Below are positions 9,726-17,619 of a stretch of DNA of 64,000 bases, in pieces. The notes beneath the pieces are model-generated. The model saw only the letters and a list, made by a program, of their open reading frames with translations. It did no database searches and was not told where the DNA came from. Location: NCBI GenBank assembly GCA_016290995.1, contig JAEEVR010000010.1, positions 25,242 through 89,241 of the forward strand, written 5' to 3'. Both the position numbers and the translations under genes were made by a program. Each line of letters begins with the position of its first letter. Within the stretch, counting starts at the first letter, position 1. The DNA is from Treponema sp. (GTDB lineage: Bacteria; Spirochaetota; Spirochaetia; Treponematales; Treponemataceae).

Positions 9726-11145
9726 TATTTTGCAAGCCCAAGACGCGGCCGCCTCGACCGATTCCGGCTTTGATCCCGCAAAAACATATGTCAATTTGCC
9801 GCTAGTCGTTTTGGCCGGGCGACCCAACGTAGGAAAGTCAACGCTCTTCAACCGCTTTATGAAAAAGCGAATCGCGATTGTAGACCCGACGCCCGGCGTT
9901 ACCCGCGACCCGGTTGAGGCAACCGCCTTTATCGCCGGAAAACCCGTTCACCTTATGGATACCGGCGGCTACAAGCTTACGCGCGACGTCGGCACGATGG
10001 AAGCGGTGATGGACGACTTGGTTGTAGAAAAGACGATTCAAATGATAAAAAAGGCCGACTTGATTTTGCTATTGCTTGAGGCCGGCGAGATCACGCCAGA
10101 AGACGAAGAGTTTGTCCAGCAGCTGCGCCCTTATTGGAACAAGGTAATCGCCGCCGTCAACAAGACCGAAGGCGGCCGAAACGAAAGCGACGCCTGGAAC
10201 TACATGCAGTTTGGCTTTAACGAATTGCTTTTTATCAGCGCCGAGCACGGCGATAGAATTCCTGAGCTTTCGGAAAAAATCGTAAGCCGCCTGGACTTTT
10301 CCAACGTAAAGGAAGGTCAGGAAGAAGAGCCGCCGATCCGTATCGCGATTTTGGGAAAGCCCAACACGGGAAAGTCCACGCTGTCCAACCGTTTGACGCA
10401 CAGCGAGGCCTCTATCGTAAGCGACTACGCCGGAACCACGCGCGACGTTGTCGAAGGAAGTTTCCGCTACAACGGCCGCGACTGCCTTTTGCTTGACACG
10501 GCGGGAATCAGGCGCAAAAGCAAAGTAAAGGAAAACGTTGAATATTATTCGGTCAACCGCGCGATAAAAACTTTGGACGACTGCGACGTTGTCTTCTTGA
10601 TGATCGACGCGCAAGAAGGCCTTGCCGAGCAAGACAAAAAAATCTGCGCGCTTGCCTACGAGCGCGGCCGTCCGATAATTTTTGTCCTCAACAAATGGGA
10701 CACGCAAGAAAAGGGAAGAACCGCCGCTCGCAAGGCCGAAGAAAACATCCGCATAATGTTTGGCCAAATGAACTGGGCTCCGATTGTCGAAACGTCCGCG
10801 CTCAACGGCGACGGAATGAAAAATCTTATGGACACCGCGCTTGAGCTTTACAGCCAAGTGACTCGCAAGGTGGAGACGGCCGCGCTCAACGCCGCGCTAA
10901 AGGATTGGCTTTTCAAATATCCGCCGCCGGCTTCAAAGACAATGCATTTTAAAATCCGCTACATGACGCAAACAAGCGTCAATCCCGTTAGCTTTGTGAT
11001 ATTCGCCACGCGGCCTGACACCGTTCCGCTTACTTATATTACGTTCCTAAAAAACAGAATCCGCGAAGACTTGGGCTTTGACAAAATTCCCGTCCAGCTG
11101 GAACTTAAGGCCAGCCGACAAAAATGGGAAGACCGGGAGCGCTGA
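9709..11145 (+). CDS. der: Ribosome biogenesis GTPase Der (EngA)
   Basis: Der is a double GTPase needed for 50S subunit maturation. The two G domains are visible: first P-loop GRPNVGKS (residues 37-44), second GKPNTGKS (216-223), with DTAG switch-II motifs in GGYK and AGIR contexts and NKWD in the second domain. The first G4 motif reads NKTE rather than NKxD. The C-terminal ~110 residues form the KH-like domain (KTMHFKIRYMTQT). An N-terminal tail of about 30 acidic residues precedes the first G domain. The start lies inside the end of ptsI and the stop overlaps the next start (TGATG), so translation is coupled. Confidence 0.97.
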   Translation: MENEDNILQAQDAAASTDSGFDPAKTYVNLPLVVLAGRPNVGKSTLFNRFMKKRIAIVDPTPGVTRDPVEATAFIAGKPVHLMDTGGYKLTRDVGTMEAVMDDLVVEKTIQMIKKADLILLLLEAGEITPEDEEFVQQLRPYWNKVIAAVNKTEGGRNESDAWNYMQFGFNELLFISAEHGDRIPELSEKIVSRLDFSNVKEGQEEEPPIRIAILGKPNTGKSTLSNRLTHSEASIVSDYAGTTRDVVEGSFRYNGRDCLLLDTAGIRRKSKVKENVEYYSVNRAIKTLDDCDVVFLMIDAQEGLAEQDKKICALAYERGRPIIFVLNKWDTQEKGRTAARKAEENIRIMFGQMNWAPIVETSALNGDGMKNLMDTALELYSQVTRKVETAALNAALKDWLFKYPPPASKTMHFKIRYMTQTSVNPVSFVIFATRPDTVPLTYITFLKNRIREDLGFDKIPVQLELKASRQKWEDRER

Positions 11146-11459
11146 TGTACACGATTGGCCAAGTGGAAGAGATTACCGGCGTAAAGCAGCACGTCTTGCG
11201 CTATTGGGAAGAAGTGATTCCAGGCTTTGCGCCAAAAAAAGATTTTGGCGGCCGCCGTCTCTACAGCCAAAAAGATATGGAAACCGTTTTGCGAATGAAG
11301 CATTTGATTTACCAAAAAAAATTCACGATCGAAGGCGCGCGCGACCAAATCATAAACGAGTCCGAGGCCTTTGAAAAATCCGCCGACTTGCTTGGCCAAA
11401 TTAGAAGCGCCCGCCGCGAATTGACCGAAGCGTTTTTTGCGCTTAGAAAACTTAGATAG
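11145..11459 (+). CDS. MerR-family transcriptional regulator
   Basis: 104 residues. The N-terminal winged helix MYTIGQVEEITGVKQHVLRY plus FGGRRLYSQKDME is the MerR DNA-binding domain. The helix that follows is short (to ~104) and there is no effector domain or conserved Cys cluster. The ATG at 11145 overlaps the der stop (TGATG); an earlier in-frame ATG at 11124 lies inside der and would add seven unlikely residues. Being coupled to der, it is probably expressed constitutively with it. Target unknown. Confidence 0.85.
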   Translation: MYTIGQVEEITGVKQHVLRYWEEVIPGFAPKKDFGGRRLYSQKDMETVLRMKHLIYQKKFTIEGARDQIINESEAFEKSADLLGQIRSARRELTEAFFALRKLR

Positions 11460-11468
11460 GGCGGAACT

Positions 11469-12701
11469 ATGGAAAAAAAATCCGGCGCCAAAATCATTCA
11501 AAGCCTTTTTGACCCAAAACAAATTCCCGACGACGCCAAAAAAATTTTGCAAGACTTTGACCAAATCGCGCAAAGCTCTATGCCTGCAAACTCCAAGCAG
11601 CTTGTCGCGCTTCCAAAACAAATCCGCGAGCTTAGCCACCAAATGACCGACGACCGCGGTTCGCGCCGCTTGGGCTACATGAACGAAAAAACTTTTTTGG
11701 CTTCTTACGTCCGCTACTTTATGTGGTGGAACCTTGTGCGCCTTACGCGCCTTTTTTCCAACCTTGACTTTGATTTTTTGAGCGACGGCGACGTTTGCCT
11801 TGACATCGGAAGCGGCCCGCTGACATTGCCTTGCGCTCTTTGGTTAGCCCGCCCCGACTTGCGGTCAAAAAAACTTGTTTGGTATGTGATGGACATTTCG
11901 CAGCTTGCGCTTTCGTTGGGCGAGGAAATCTTTTTGTCCGTCGTGGCGGCGACCGGCGGCGAGCCTTGGAAAATCGTCCGCGTAAAAGGGCCGCTTGGAA
12001 CTGCGGTAAAAGAAAAGGCTGCCTTTGTCAGTTGCGCCAATATGTTCAACGAGATTCTCCAAAAGCAAAGCGAGCCGCCGGATTTTTTGGCAAAGAAATA
12101 TTCGCAGTCTCTTTTTAAGTATTTGGATTTTGGGGAACAAGCCTCGCCCGCGATTTTTTTGGCGGAGCCCGGAACGCCTGGGTCGGGGCGTTTTGTTTCA
12201 CTGATGCGCGACGCCTTTATCAGGCGCGGTTTGTTTGCCGCGGCTCCTTGCCCTCATCAACAAAACTGTCCAATGGACGGCCGCCGATTAGGAAAAGGCG
12301 GCGCCACAGGCAAGTGGTGCAACTTTGCTTTTGACACCGACGACGCTCCCAAAAAGCTTTTGGCTCTTTCCGCCAAAGCCGGCATCCCCAAAGAGCGCGC
12401 CGTAATTTCGTTTGTCTACGCCCGCGCCCAGTCGGACGCAACTGAGACTGCTGGCAAGCCCAAGACTTGCGGCGGCCTTTTGCGCATCGCCTCCGACATA
12501 ATACGCGTGCCCGCCGCAGAGCCCGGCCAAAAGCCGCGGATCGGCCACTACGCTTGCTCCGAGCAGGGCTTGGTCCTGGCGCTTTCAAAAGGCGGCCATC
12601 GCGTTTACTCCGGCGACTTGGTTGAGATTGAAAATGCCGGCAAGCCCAAGAGCGGGGCCGCGCGCGACGCCAAGACCGGCGCGTTGATTGTAGAGATTTA
12701 G
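11469..12701 (+). CDS. Rsm22/METTL17-type small-subunit rRNA methyltransferase-like protein with Fe-S cysteines
   Basis: 410 residues; RBS-like GGGCGG before the ATG. The N-terminal half contains the SAM-binding motif DIGSGPLTLPCALW (GSGP at 114-117) and LAEPGTPGSGRFVSLMRDAF, typical of the Rsm22 family that assists small ribosomal subunit assembly. Four cysteines match the METTL17-type [4Fe-4S] pattern: Cys261 and Cys267 in PCPHQQNCPM, Cys284 in KWCNF and Cys363 in GHYACSEQG. The family is best known in mitochondria and alphaproteobacteria. It sits last in the ptsI-der operon, consistent with a ribosome-assembly theme with Der. Its tail overlaps the convergent diguanylate cyclase gene by 4 bases. 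Confidence 0.82.
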   Translation: MEKKSGAKIIQSLFDPKQIPDDAKKILQDFDQIAQSSMPANSKQLVALPKQIRELSHQMTDDRGSRRLGYMNEKTFLASYVRYFMWWNLVRLTRLFSNLDFDFLSDGDVCLDIGSGPLTLPCALWLARPDLRSKKLVWYVMDISQLALSLGEEIFLSVVAATGGEPWKIVRVKGPLGTAVKEKAAFVSCANMFNEILQKQSEPPDFLAKKYSQSLFKYLDFGEQASPAIFLAEPGTPGSGRFVSLMRDAFIRRGLFAAAPCPHQQNCPMDGRRLGKGGATGKWCNFAFDTDDAPKKLLALSAKAGIPKERAVISFVYARAQSDATETAGKPKTCGGLLRIASDIIRVPAAEPGQKPRIGHYACSEQGLVLALSKGGHRVYSGDLVEIENAGKPKSGAARDAKTGALIVEI

Positions 12702-14050
12702 CGCGCGAACTTGAAGCCGTTTCGGCCTGAGCGCTTTATTTCGTAGAGGGCCGCGTCGGCCTTTTCGATTAACTCTTCGTTCCAGCCGCTTTTGCTGATG
12801 GCGATTCCGCAGCTAAGAGTTGTCAAAGGAATTTCTTTTTGGCTTTTTTCGTCCAACTTTCTAAAGAGCGTCGTCATCTTTGAGGCGATCAAGAGTTTTG
12901 TCTTTTCTTCGTCTTCGTCGCATTTAGAAAGAACGACTGCAAATTCGTCTCCGCCTATGCGGGCTGCGTAGTCCGTCGAGCGGAAGGTCGAACTTATGAT
13001 TTGCGCCACTGCCTTTAGCGTTTGGTCGCCGACAGAGTGTCCGTGCTCGTCGTTTATTTCCTTGAACTTGTCGATGTCAAGCATGATGTAGGCCACGCTT
13101 TCCTTTGATTCCTTAAGCGACTTTAAGATCACCTTGAAGGCCCGTCTGTTTATGAGACCGGTCAGTTCGTCGTGCTCAGCCCTTTGGCGCAAAAGGTTTT
13201 CTTTCTCCATTGCCATGTCGAACATGTCGTTGTAAGTTTCTCGTAAAAGTTCCAGCTCTTTTGTTCGCGCGGCCTTTAGCTTTTGGCCGTTCTTGATGCT
13301 TTTGATGAAAGTGTAAAGCGAGTTGACCACAAATACTATTATGATAAGGAAGAAGGCCAGCGAAACAACTACGATCAGTATGATTCCGGCTATCGTGTTG
13401 TAAAATGAGGCCCTAAGGTTTTTGGCGTTGTATTCGTTTACGGCGCTGTTATGCTTGAAAATTTCTTCAACAGCGTTTGCCCTGTAGCTTGAGATTGTCT
13501 TCTTCATCGAAAAGTATTTGTCTGAAAACAAAATCAGCCAAGCGGTCGCCATTTTTGTCTTGAAGTCCATGGCCTTTTCTTCGGCCGAAAGCTCCACGTT
13601 TTCAATGGCGGCAGGAACGTTGTAAGAAGAATTTTTATCGTAGCCCTTTGCCACTACGACAAGTTTCATCGCCTTGTATTCAAACTCTTCGAGGGCTTTG
13701 GACTCTTTTAGCGCCATTTCCAAAAATGCGGTGGAACGTTCGAGGGTTCCAGCGTTTTTAATTTCCTCAAGCGCCTTTTCGCGCCTCTTGTTTTCGTTCA
13801 CTTCGAAAAAATAATGCTCAAGGTGGCTCCACTCGCCTGTGATTGCAAAAAGCCTGGATTCGTCCGTCAAAAAGTCGGAAGCCTCCTGCAAGGTTACCGC
13901 GGACTGCGCCACCTTTTGAAATTGAAACGAGTTCTTTTCAAAATGCTGGAATTGCAAGGGAACCTTTATGGCGCTGGTAATTAAAACGGCGCTCATAGCA
14001 AGCATTACCGTGAGAAATATAAAACTGACTGTCCTAAGATGTATCTTCAT
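12698..14050 (-). CDS. Membrane-bound GGDEF diguanylate cyclase
   Basis: 450 residues. A signal-anchor helix (~9-28), a helical periplasmic sensor region (~30-205, Glu/Lys-rich, no recognised domain) and a second membrane helix (~213-243) lead through a linker helix to a GGDEF domain. GGDEF is intact at 366-370 and an inhibitory I-site RSTD lies at 357-360, five residues upstream, so it should make cyclic di-GMP and be product-inhibited. No EAL domain. The gene has its own promoter (14072-14100) and a 21-base leader with a weak purine-rich site. Likely role: linking an external signal to motility or attachment. Confidence 0.92.
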   Translation of the reverse strand: MKIHLRTVSFIFLTVMLAMSAVLITSAIKVPLQFQHFEKNSFQFQKVAQSAVTLQEASDFLTDESRLFAITGEWSHLEHYFFEVNENKRREKALEEIKNAGTLERSTAFLEMALKESKALEEFEYKAMKLVVVAKGYDKNSSYNVPAAIENVELSAEEKAMDFKTKMATAWLILFSDKYFSMKKTISSYRANAVEEIFKHNSAVNEYNAKNLRASFYNTIAGIILIVVVSLAFFLIIIVFVVNSLYTFIKSIKNGQKLKAARTKELELLRETYNDMFDMAMEKENLLRQRAEHDELTGLINRRAFKVILKSLKESKESVAYIMLDIDKFKEINDEHGHSVGDQTLKAVAQIISSTFRSTDYAARIGGDEFAVVLSKCDEDEEKTKLLIASKMTTLFRKLDEKSQKEIPLTTLSCGIAISKSGWNEELIEKADAALYEIKRSGRNGFKFAR

Positions 14051-14071
14051 TTCTTGGTTCGCCTTTCTTCT

Positions 14072-14100
14072 ATAATAACAAGAATCGCGATTTTGCGCAA
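14072..14100 (-). promoter_or_regulatory. Diguanylate cyclase gene promoter
   Basis: On the minus strand TTGCGC (14095-14100), 17-bp spacer, TATTAT (14072-14077), about 21 bases before the ATG. An ordinary short leader. Confidence 0.5.
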
Positions 14101-14113
14101 TGATAGCAAAAGT

Positions 14114-15784
14114 TTATTTGCTAAAGGCGGAAGTTGTGTCCAAGGAGATTAATTCGCCAGAAGCCTTTTTGTATTCCAAAATGGCGTTCATGTAGTTTAT
14201 GAAAACCTGGCAGTACGACGAAACCGCCAAAAGGTATTTTTGGTCTTGGTCCAAAAGATTGTTGACGGTAATCAAGCCCGCCCTAAACCTTTGCTGCTCG
14301 TTTTCGTAAAGGTTCTTTTGCAAGCTTAAAATTCTGTCCGCGTCGTCAACCTGGGCCTTGTATGCCGAAAGTTTTTGCGCCGCGTTCAGCAGTTGGAGCG
14401 AAAGCGCGTTCTTGGCCTTGTTGTATTCGGCGGCGCTGGAATTGTATTCCGCCTCGGCTTCTTCAAACGCGCCTTTTTTGGCGTGGTTTCCAAGCATTAT
14501 GATGACGCCGGCGGAACCGTTCAAGTTAAGCCCCTTGACGTTCCAAAAGGGAGAAAGTAGGAATTCGCCGACATTGTTTGAATAGGTCGCGCCCGTCGTT
14601 CCCAGGCCCAGCTTGAAATTCGCGTCAGGCATTTTGTCGGTCTTCGCCATCTTCATTTTTAAAAGGCTGGATTCCATCTTTCGCTTTAACGCCTTTAGGT
14701 CCGGCCTGTTTTCCTCAAGGTAAGCGATCAATTCTTCGCTTATCTCTTTTGCTTCTGGCGGCGCCACTTGGGCAAAGTCGATCGTTTCAAAGGGGCTTTG
14801 CGGAATTCCCACCGAGTCAAAGTCCGGGACTCCGATCGATGTCATCAACTTGATTTTGGCCTGGTCAAAAGCCATTTTGGCCTCTTGCAGCCGCCTGCGG
14901 TTTTCAAGCTCGTTCACTTGCATCGCAAGCAAGTCGTTCCTAGAGCGCGCGCCGCTTTGAATCAAAACTTGCATGTTCGCCACGCGCTGCTCGCTCTTTT
15001 TTTGCAAGTCTTCCAAAAGCTCAACGTTTCTTTGCGCCATGTAATAATTCCAAAAGTCGTTGGAGGCCTTGATGATTGTTTGCGAGACTGAATCGACAAG
15101 CATGCTTTCCATCGCGTCAAGGTTTTCCTTCGCCGCCTTGATTTTCATCGCGGCCATGGAATTTTTGAACGACTTGAAAAGCGGAAGCGAAAGCTCCAAG
15201 CCAAGCTGGCCAATGTTGCGTCCGTTTTCTTCGCTGTATTTGGAATAATTGTCTGAGTCAAAGTTGGAGCCATAGCTGTACTTGGGAACGTCGCGCTGGC
15301 GTCGCAGGGTGTAAGAGACTTTTGCCTCTAGGCCAAAGCTGAACAATTTTTTGGCGAATATTGAGCCGGAAGTTTGATGGCGCAAAGTGTTGTCGGAATA
15401 AACGCCGTAATTTGTGTTTGGCGTCAGGAACGAATACGAATAAATGTAGTTGGTGTCCCTGTGGTCTACGGGATTTTGCTTCATTGAGTATTCCGCCTGC
15501 GCTCCAAGCTGAACGTCCAAAAGGCCGGTGGCTTGGTGGTATTGTCCGCGCGCGGCGGCCACCGCGTATCTTTGCTTTGACAAGTCAAAGTTGTTTTCTA
15601 CCGCAAGAATGATCGCGTCGTTGAGGGTGAGGCGTTTTTCGTTTTGTTCAGGAACTTGCGGCTCTTCTTGGTTTTGAGCCTGCTCTTGCGCTTGCGTCTC
15701 TGTTTGGGCCTCTTCCTGGGCGGAGCAAATGCCTAGGGCAAAAAGGGCCGCGCAAAGGGCCGCCGCCTTTTTTAACTTAATCAT
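14114..15784 (-). CDS. TolC-family outer-membrane efflux protein
   Basis: 556 residues. An export signal (MIKLKKAAALCAALFALGIC) is followed by a Gln/Glu-rich low-complexity linker (residues ~23-48) and two outer-membrane efflux repeats of long amphipathic helices: LNDAIILAVENNFDL, the AAKENLDAMESMLVD helix and, near the C-terminus, LYENEQQRFRAGLITVNNLL. LGIC could serve as a relaxed spirochaete lipobox, but SAQ cleavage is equally possible. These proteins form trimeric channels for type I secretion or drug efflux. No membrane-fusion or pump gene is adjacent in the window. Confidence 0.9.
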   Translation of the reverse strand: MIKLKKAAALCAALFALGICSAQEEAQTETQAQEQAQNQEEPQVPEQNEKRLTLNDAIILAVENNFDLSKQRYAVAAARGQYHQATGLLDVQLGAQAEYSMKQNPVDHRDTNYIYSYSFLTPNTNYGVYSDNTLRHQTSGSIFAKKLFSFGLEAKVSYTLRRQRDVPKYSYGSNFDSDNYSKYSEENGRNIGQLGLELSLPLFKSFKNSMAAMKIKAAKENLDAMESMLVDSVSQTIIKASNDFWNYYMAQRNVELLEDLQKKSEQRVANMQVLIQSGARSRNDLLAMQVNELENRRRLQEAKMAFDQAKIKLMTSIGVPDFDSVGIPQSPFETIDFAQVAPPEAKEISEELIAYLEENRPDLKALKRKMESSLLKMKMAKTDKMPDANFKLGLGTTGATYSNNVGEFLLSPFWNVKGLNLNGSAGVIIMLGNHAKKGAFEEAEAEYNSSAAEYNKAKNALSLQLLNAAQKLSAYKAQVDDADRILSLQKNLYENEQQRFRAGLITVNNLLDQDQKYLLAVSSYCQVFINYMNAILEYKKASGELISLDTTSAFSK

Positions 15785-15789
15785 TTCTT

Positions 15790-15819
15790 ATTTTAACATA
15801 TTTTTCGAAGGCAAAGCAA
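15790..15819 (-). promoter_or_regulatory. tolC-like gene promoter, possibly leaderless
   Basis: Minus strand TTGCTT (15814-15819), 18-bp spacer, TAAAAT (15790-15795); the ATG starts 5 bases later. This box pair is weaker than the other leaderless candidates. Confidence 0.5.
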
Positions 15820-15885
15820 GGATTTTTTAGCCTTTCTTGCGGGAGGAACGATAAAAAAAACTCAAAAAAAATCCCTTGAATTCCC

Positions 15886-15914
15886 TTGACACATTTTTGA
15901 AATTTCTATAAACT
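15886..15914 (+). promoter_or_regulatory. Promoter of the tRNA-Thr/rpmG/secE-nusG cluster
   Basis: TTGACA at 15886-15891 with an AT-rich -10 region tataaact at 15907-15914 (spacer 15 or 17 depending on the register chosen). It lies about 25 bases before the tRNA. Confidence 0.7.
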
Positions 15915-15938
15915 CAATGAACTATCATTGCGATAATT

Positions 15939-16011
15939 GCCCTTGTAGCTCAGCCGGTAGAGCGCAGCCATGGTAAGGCTGAGGTCTGCGGTTCGATCCC
16001 GCACGGGGGCT
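15939..16011 (+). tRNA. tRNA-Thr (GGT)
   Basis: Acceptor GCCCTTG (15939-15945) pairs with CGGGGGC before discriminator T16011, using G-U pairs. D arm GCTCAGCCGGTAGAGC, anticodon loop ATGGTAA with anticodon GGT at 15972-15974, T arm TGCGG-TTCGATC-CCGCA. CCA is not encoded. Its position before rpmG, tRNA-Trp and secE is the classical one. Confidence 0.96.
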
Positions 16012-16039
16012 CATCTAGTGATTTGTATAGGAGATATAT

Positions 16040-16216
16040 ATGGGTAGCAAAAAGAAAGGCGCGGTAGAAATCATCGCTTTGCAGTGTTCAGAATGCAAGC
16101 GCAAAAATTACACAACAACAAAGAACCGCAAGAACATCCAGGGCAAGTTGGAGCTTAAAAAGTATTGCCCCTTCGAGCGCAAGCACACCTTGCACAAAGA
16201 AACAAAGGTAAAATAA
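16040..16216 (+). CDS. rpmG: 50S ribosomal protein L33
   Basis: 58 residues, ATG preceded by AGGAG at 16029-16033. The sequence [20 protein letters not shown] and the end [11 protein letters not shown] are diagnostic of bL33. The zinc-binding cysteines are incomplete: CSEC is present and a third Cys occurs in KYCPFERKH, but the fourth, normally two residues further on, is Glu. This is therefore an intermediate between zinc (C+) and zinc-free (C-) forms. It lies between two tRNA genes and is probably co-transcribed with them. Confidence 0.96.
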   Translation: MGSKKKGAVEIIALQCSECKRKNYTTTKNRKNIQGKLELKKYCPFERKHTLHKETKVK

Positions 16217-16220
16217 GGGC

Positions 16221-16239
16221 AAAGGCCTTTTAGGCCTTT
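16221..16239 (+). other. Hairpin between rpmG and tRNA-Trp
   Basis: aaaggcc (16221-16227) pairs with ggccttt (16233-16239), loop tttta. No clean T run follows, so a processing or partial-termination site upstream of tRNA-Trp is more likely than full termination. Confidence 0.5.
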
Positions 16240-16253
16240 CCTTGTTTATATTT

Positions 16254-16326
16254 AGGGCGGTAGTTCAGTTGGTAGAGCACCGGTCTCCAAAACCGGCTGT
16301 CGCGGGTTCAAGTCCTGCCCGCCCTG
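16254..16326 (+). tRNA. tRNA-Trp (CCA)
   Basis: Acceptor AGGGCGG pairs with CCGCCCT, discriminator G16326. Anticodon stem CCGGT/ACCGG encloses CTCCAAA with anticodon CCA at 16287-16289. T arm GCGGG-TTCAAGT-CCTGC. Immediately upstream of secE, as in many bacteria. Confidence 0.97.
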
Positions 16327-16354
16327 AAATTTTTTGGATTTTATTGAGGAATAT

Positions 16355-16537
16355 ATGGCAAAAGTATCTAATTTCTTTAAAGATTGCGTCCACGAACTCA
16401 AGCTTGTAGTTTGGCCGACAAAAGATCAAGTTTGGTCAAGCGTTAGGGTAGTAGTTGTTTCTACCATTATTGTTTCAATTGTTCTTGGAGCGCTTGATTT
16501 AGGATTTACCGCGCTTTTCCGCCTCTTGATGAAGTAA
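16355..16537 (+). CDS. secE: Preprotein translocase subunit SecE
   Basis: 60 residues, the short single-span form. The start is ATG 16355 (MAKVSNFFKDCVHELKLVVW) with GAGGA just upstream; an in-frame upstream start would lie on the tRNA edge. The conserved amphipathic ELKLVVWPTKDQV segment precedes one membrane helix (VVVSTIIVSIVLGALDLGF). It clamps SecY (39531) in the Sec translocon. The gene is followed after 9 bases by nusG, the usual partner. Confidence 0.96.
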   Translation: MAKVSNFFKDCVHELKLVVWPTKDQVWSSVRVVVVSTIIVSIVLGALDLGFTALFRLLMK

Positions 16538-16546
16538 GGACCAAAA

Positions 16547-17107
16547 ATGGCAAACGAGTGGTACATTGTTCAGACCTACACAGGTTATGAAGGCAAGGTG
16601 AGCCGCGTAATCCAGCAAAAGTTGGACGCCGGCGAGCTTAGTTCAGACATTGTAAAAAGCATTAAAGTTCCCGAAGAAGAGCTTGTTGAGATTAAGGACG
16701 GAAAGAAAAAGTCCCGCAAAAACAAGATTCTTCCCGGCTACATCATGGCCGAGCTCGATTTGCCCGATTTGGGTTGGAAAGAAACTTGCAACAAAATTCG
16801 TCATATTCAAGGCGTTTCCGGCTTTGTTGGAACAGCTCCCAACGAGCGCCCGCGCCCGATTTCAATCGACGAAGCTAAAAATATTTTGATGCGTTCCGGC
16901 GAGATCAAAGGCGAAAGGCCCGCGCGCATCAAGCAAACATACGCCATCGGCGACACAGTCAAAATCATTGACGGTCCGTTTAAGGAATTTAGCGGAACGG
17001 TTGACGCCCTTGACGACGAAAAAGAAAAGCTTACGGTCACTGTCCAGATCTTTGGCCGCGCCACTCCGGTCGAGCTGAGCATGACCCAAGTGGAAAAAGC
17101 TATCTAG
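16547..17107 (+). CDS. nusG: Transcription termination/antitermination protein NusG
   Basis: 186 residues. The N-terminal NGN domain (MANEWYIVQTYTGYEGKV, ILPGYIMAELD, IQGVSGFVG) binds the RNA polymerase clamp. The C-terminal KOW domain (GDTVKIIDGPFKEFSGTVDA, VQIFGRATPVELSMTQVEKA) contacts Rho or ribosomal protein S10. A short lysine-rich insertion (KDGKKKSRKNK) occupies the middle of the NGN domain. Encoded with secE and upstream of rplK, as expected. Confidence 0.97.
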   Translation: MANEWYIVQTYTGYEGKVSRVIQQKLDAGELSSDIVKSIKVPEEELVEIKDGKKKSRKNKILPGYIMAELDLPDLGWKETCNKIRHIQGVSGFVGTAPNERPRPISIDEAKNILMRSGEIKGERPARIKQTYAIGDTVKIIDGPFKEFSGTVDALDDEKEKLTVTVQIFGRATPVELSMTQVEKAI

Positions 17108-17120
17108 TTGAATCGACCAT

Positions 17121-17171
17121 TTTTGGGAGGAACGCTCGTCCGTTGGACTTCTACGTTCCGCTAATACCAAT
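17121..17171 (+). promoter_or_regulatory. L1-binding autoregulatory leader of rplK-rplA
   Basis: Outer stem TTGG (17123-17126) pairs with CCAA (17167-17170). It is separated by an asymmetric internal loop (GA versus GCTAATA) from an inner stem GGAACG (17129-17134)/CGTTCC (17154-17159), capped by gtcc/ggac. The internal-loop arrangement copies the L1 site of 23S rRNA and matches known rplK leaders. Free L1 should bind and repress translation of rplK-rplA. Confidence 0.75.
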
Positions 17172-17187
17172 TTAGGAGATACACAAA

Positions 17188-17619
17188 ATGGCAAAGAAAG
17201 AAGTAACCGCTGTCATCAAACTTCAGTGCCCTGCTGGCGCTGCGACACCGGCCCCGCCGATTGGACCCGCCTTGGGCCCTCATGGTGTAAGCGCTCCGAA
17301 ATTTGTACAGGAATTCAACGACAGAACCAAGAAAATGGAAAAGGGACTTATCATCCCGGTCGTTCTTACTGTTTACAAAGACAAGTCTTACACATTCATC
17401 CTTAAAACCCCTCCAGCAGCCGTTCTTATCAAGAAGGCTCTCAAGTTGGAAAAGGGTTCTGCGAATCCGCTCCGCGACAAGGTAGGAAAGCTTACCAAGG
17501 CGCAGCTTGAAGAAATCGCAAAGACAAAGATGCCCGACATCAACGCGAACGACCTTGAGGCCGCGAAGAAAATCGTAGCCGGAACCGCTCGCAGCATGGG
17601 CGTTGAGGTGGAGGCCTAA
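17188..17619 (+). CDS. rplK: 50S ribosomal protein L11
   Basis: 143 residues, AGGAG before the ATG. The N-terminal domain has [19 protein letters not shown], the thiostrepton/RelA-region proline-rich loop. The C-terminal RNA-binding domain has [13 protein letters not shown] and [11 protein letters not shown]. It binds the GTPase-associated centre of 23S rRNA next to L10-L12. The stop is directly followed by the rplA ATG. Expression is probably controlled by the L1-type leader upstream. Confidence 0.98.
   Translation: MAKKEVTAVIKLQCPAGAATPAPPIGPALGPHGVSAPKFVQEFNDRTKKMEKGLIIPVVLTVYKDKSYTFILKTPPAAVLIKKALKLEKGSANPLRDKVGKLTKAQLEEIAKTKMPDINANDLEAAKKIVAGTARSMGVEVEA

Noticed and set aside
10069..10857. 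262-codon minus-strand frame inside der
   Set aside because: Antisense shadow of the conserved Der G domains.
14051..14113. Terminator between the tolC-like gene and the diguanylate cyclase gene
   Set aside because: No stable stem with a T run on the minus strand was found; read-through into the cyclase gene cannot be excluded.
15840..15885. Ribosome-site-like gggaggaacg upstream of tRNA-Thr
   Set aside because: No open frame follows; the region is A-rich promoter DNA.
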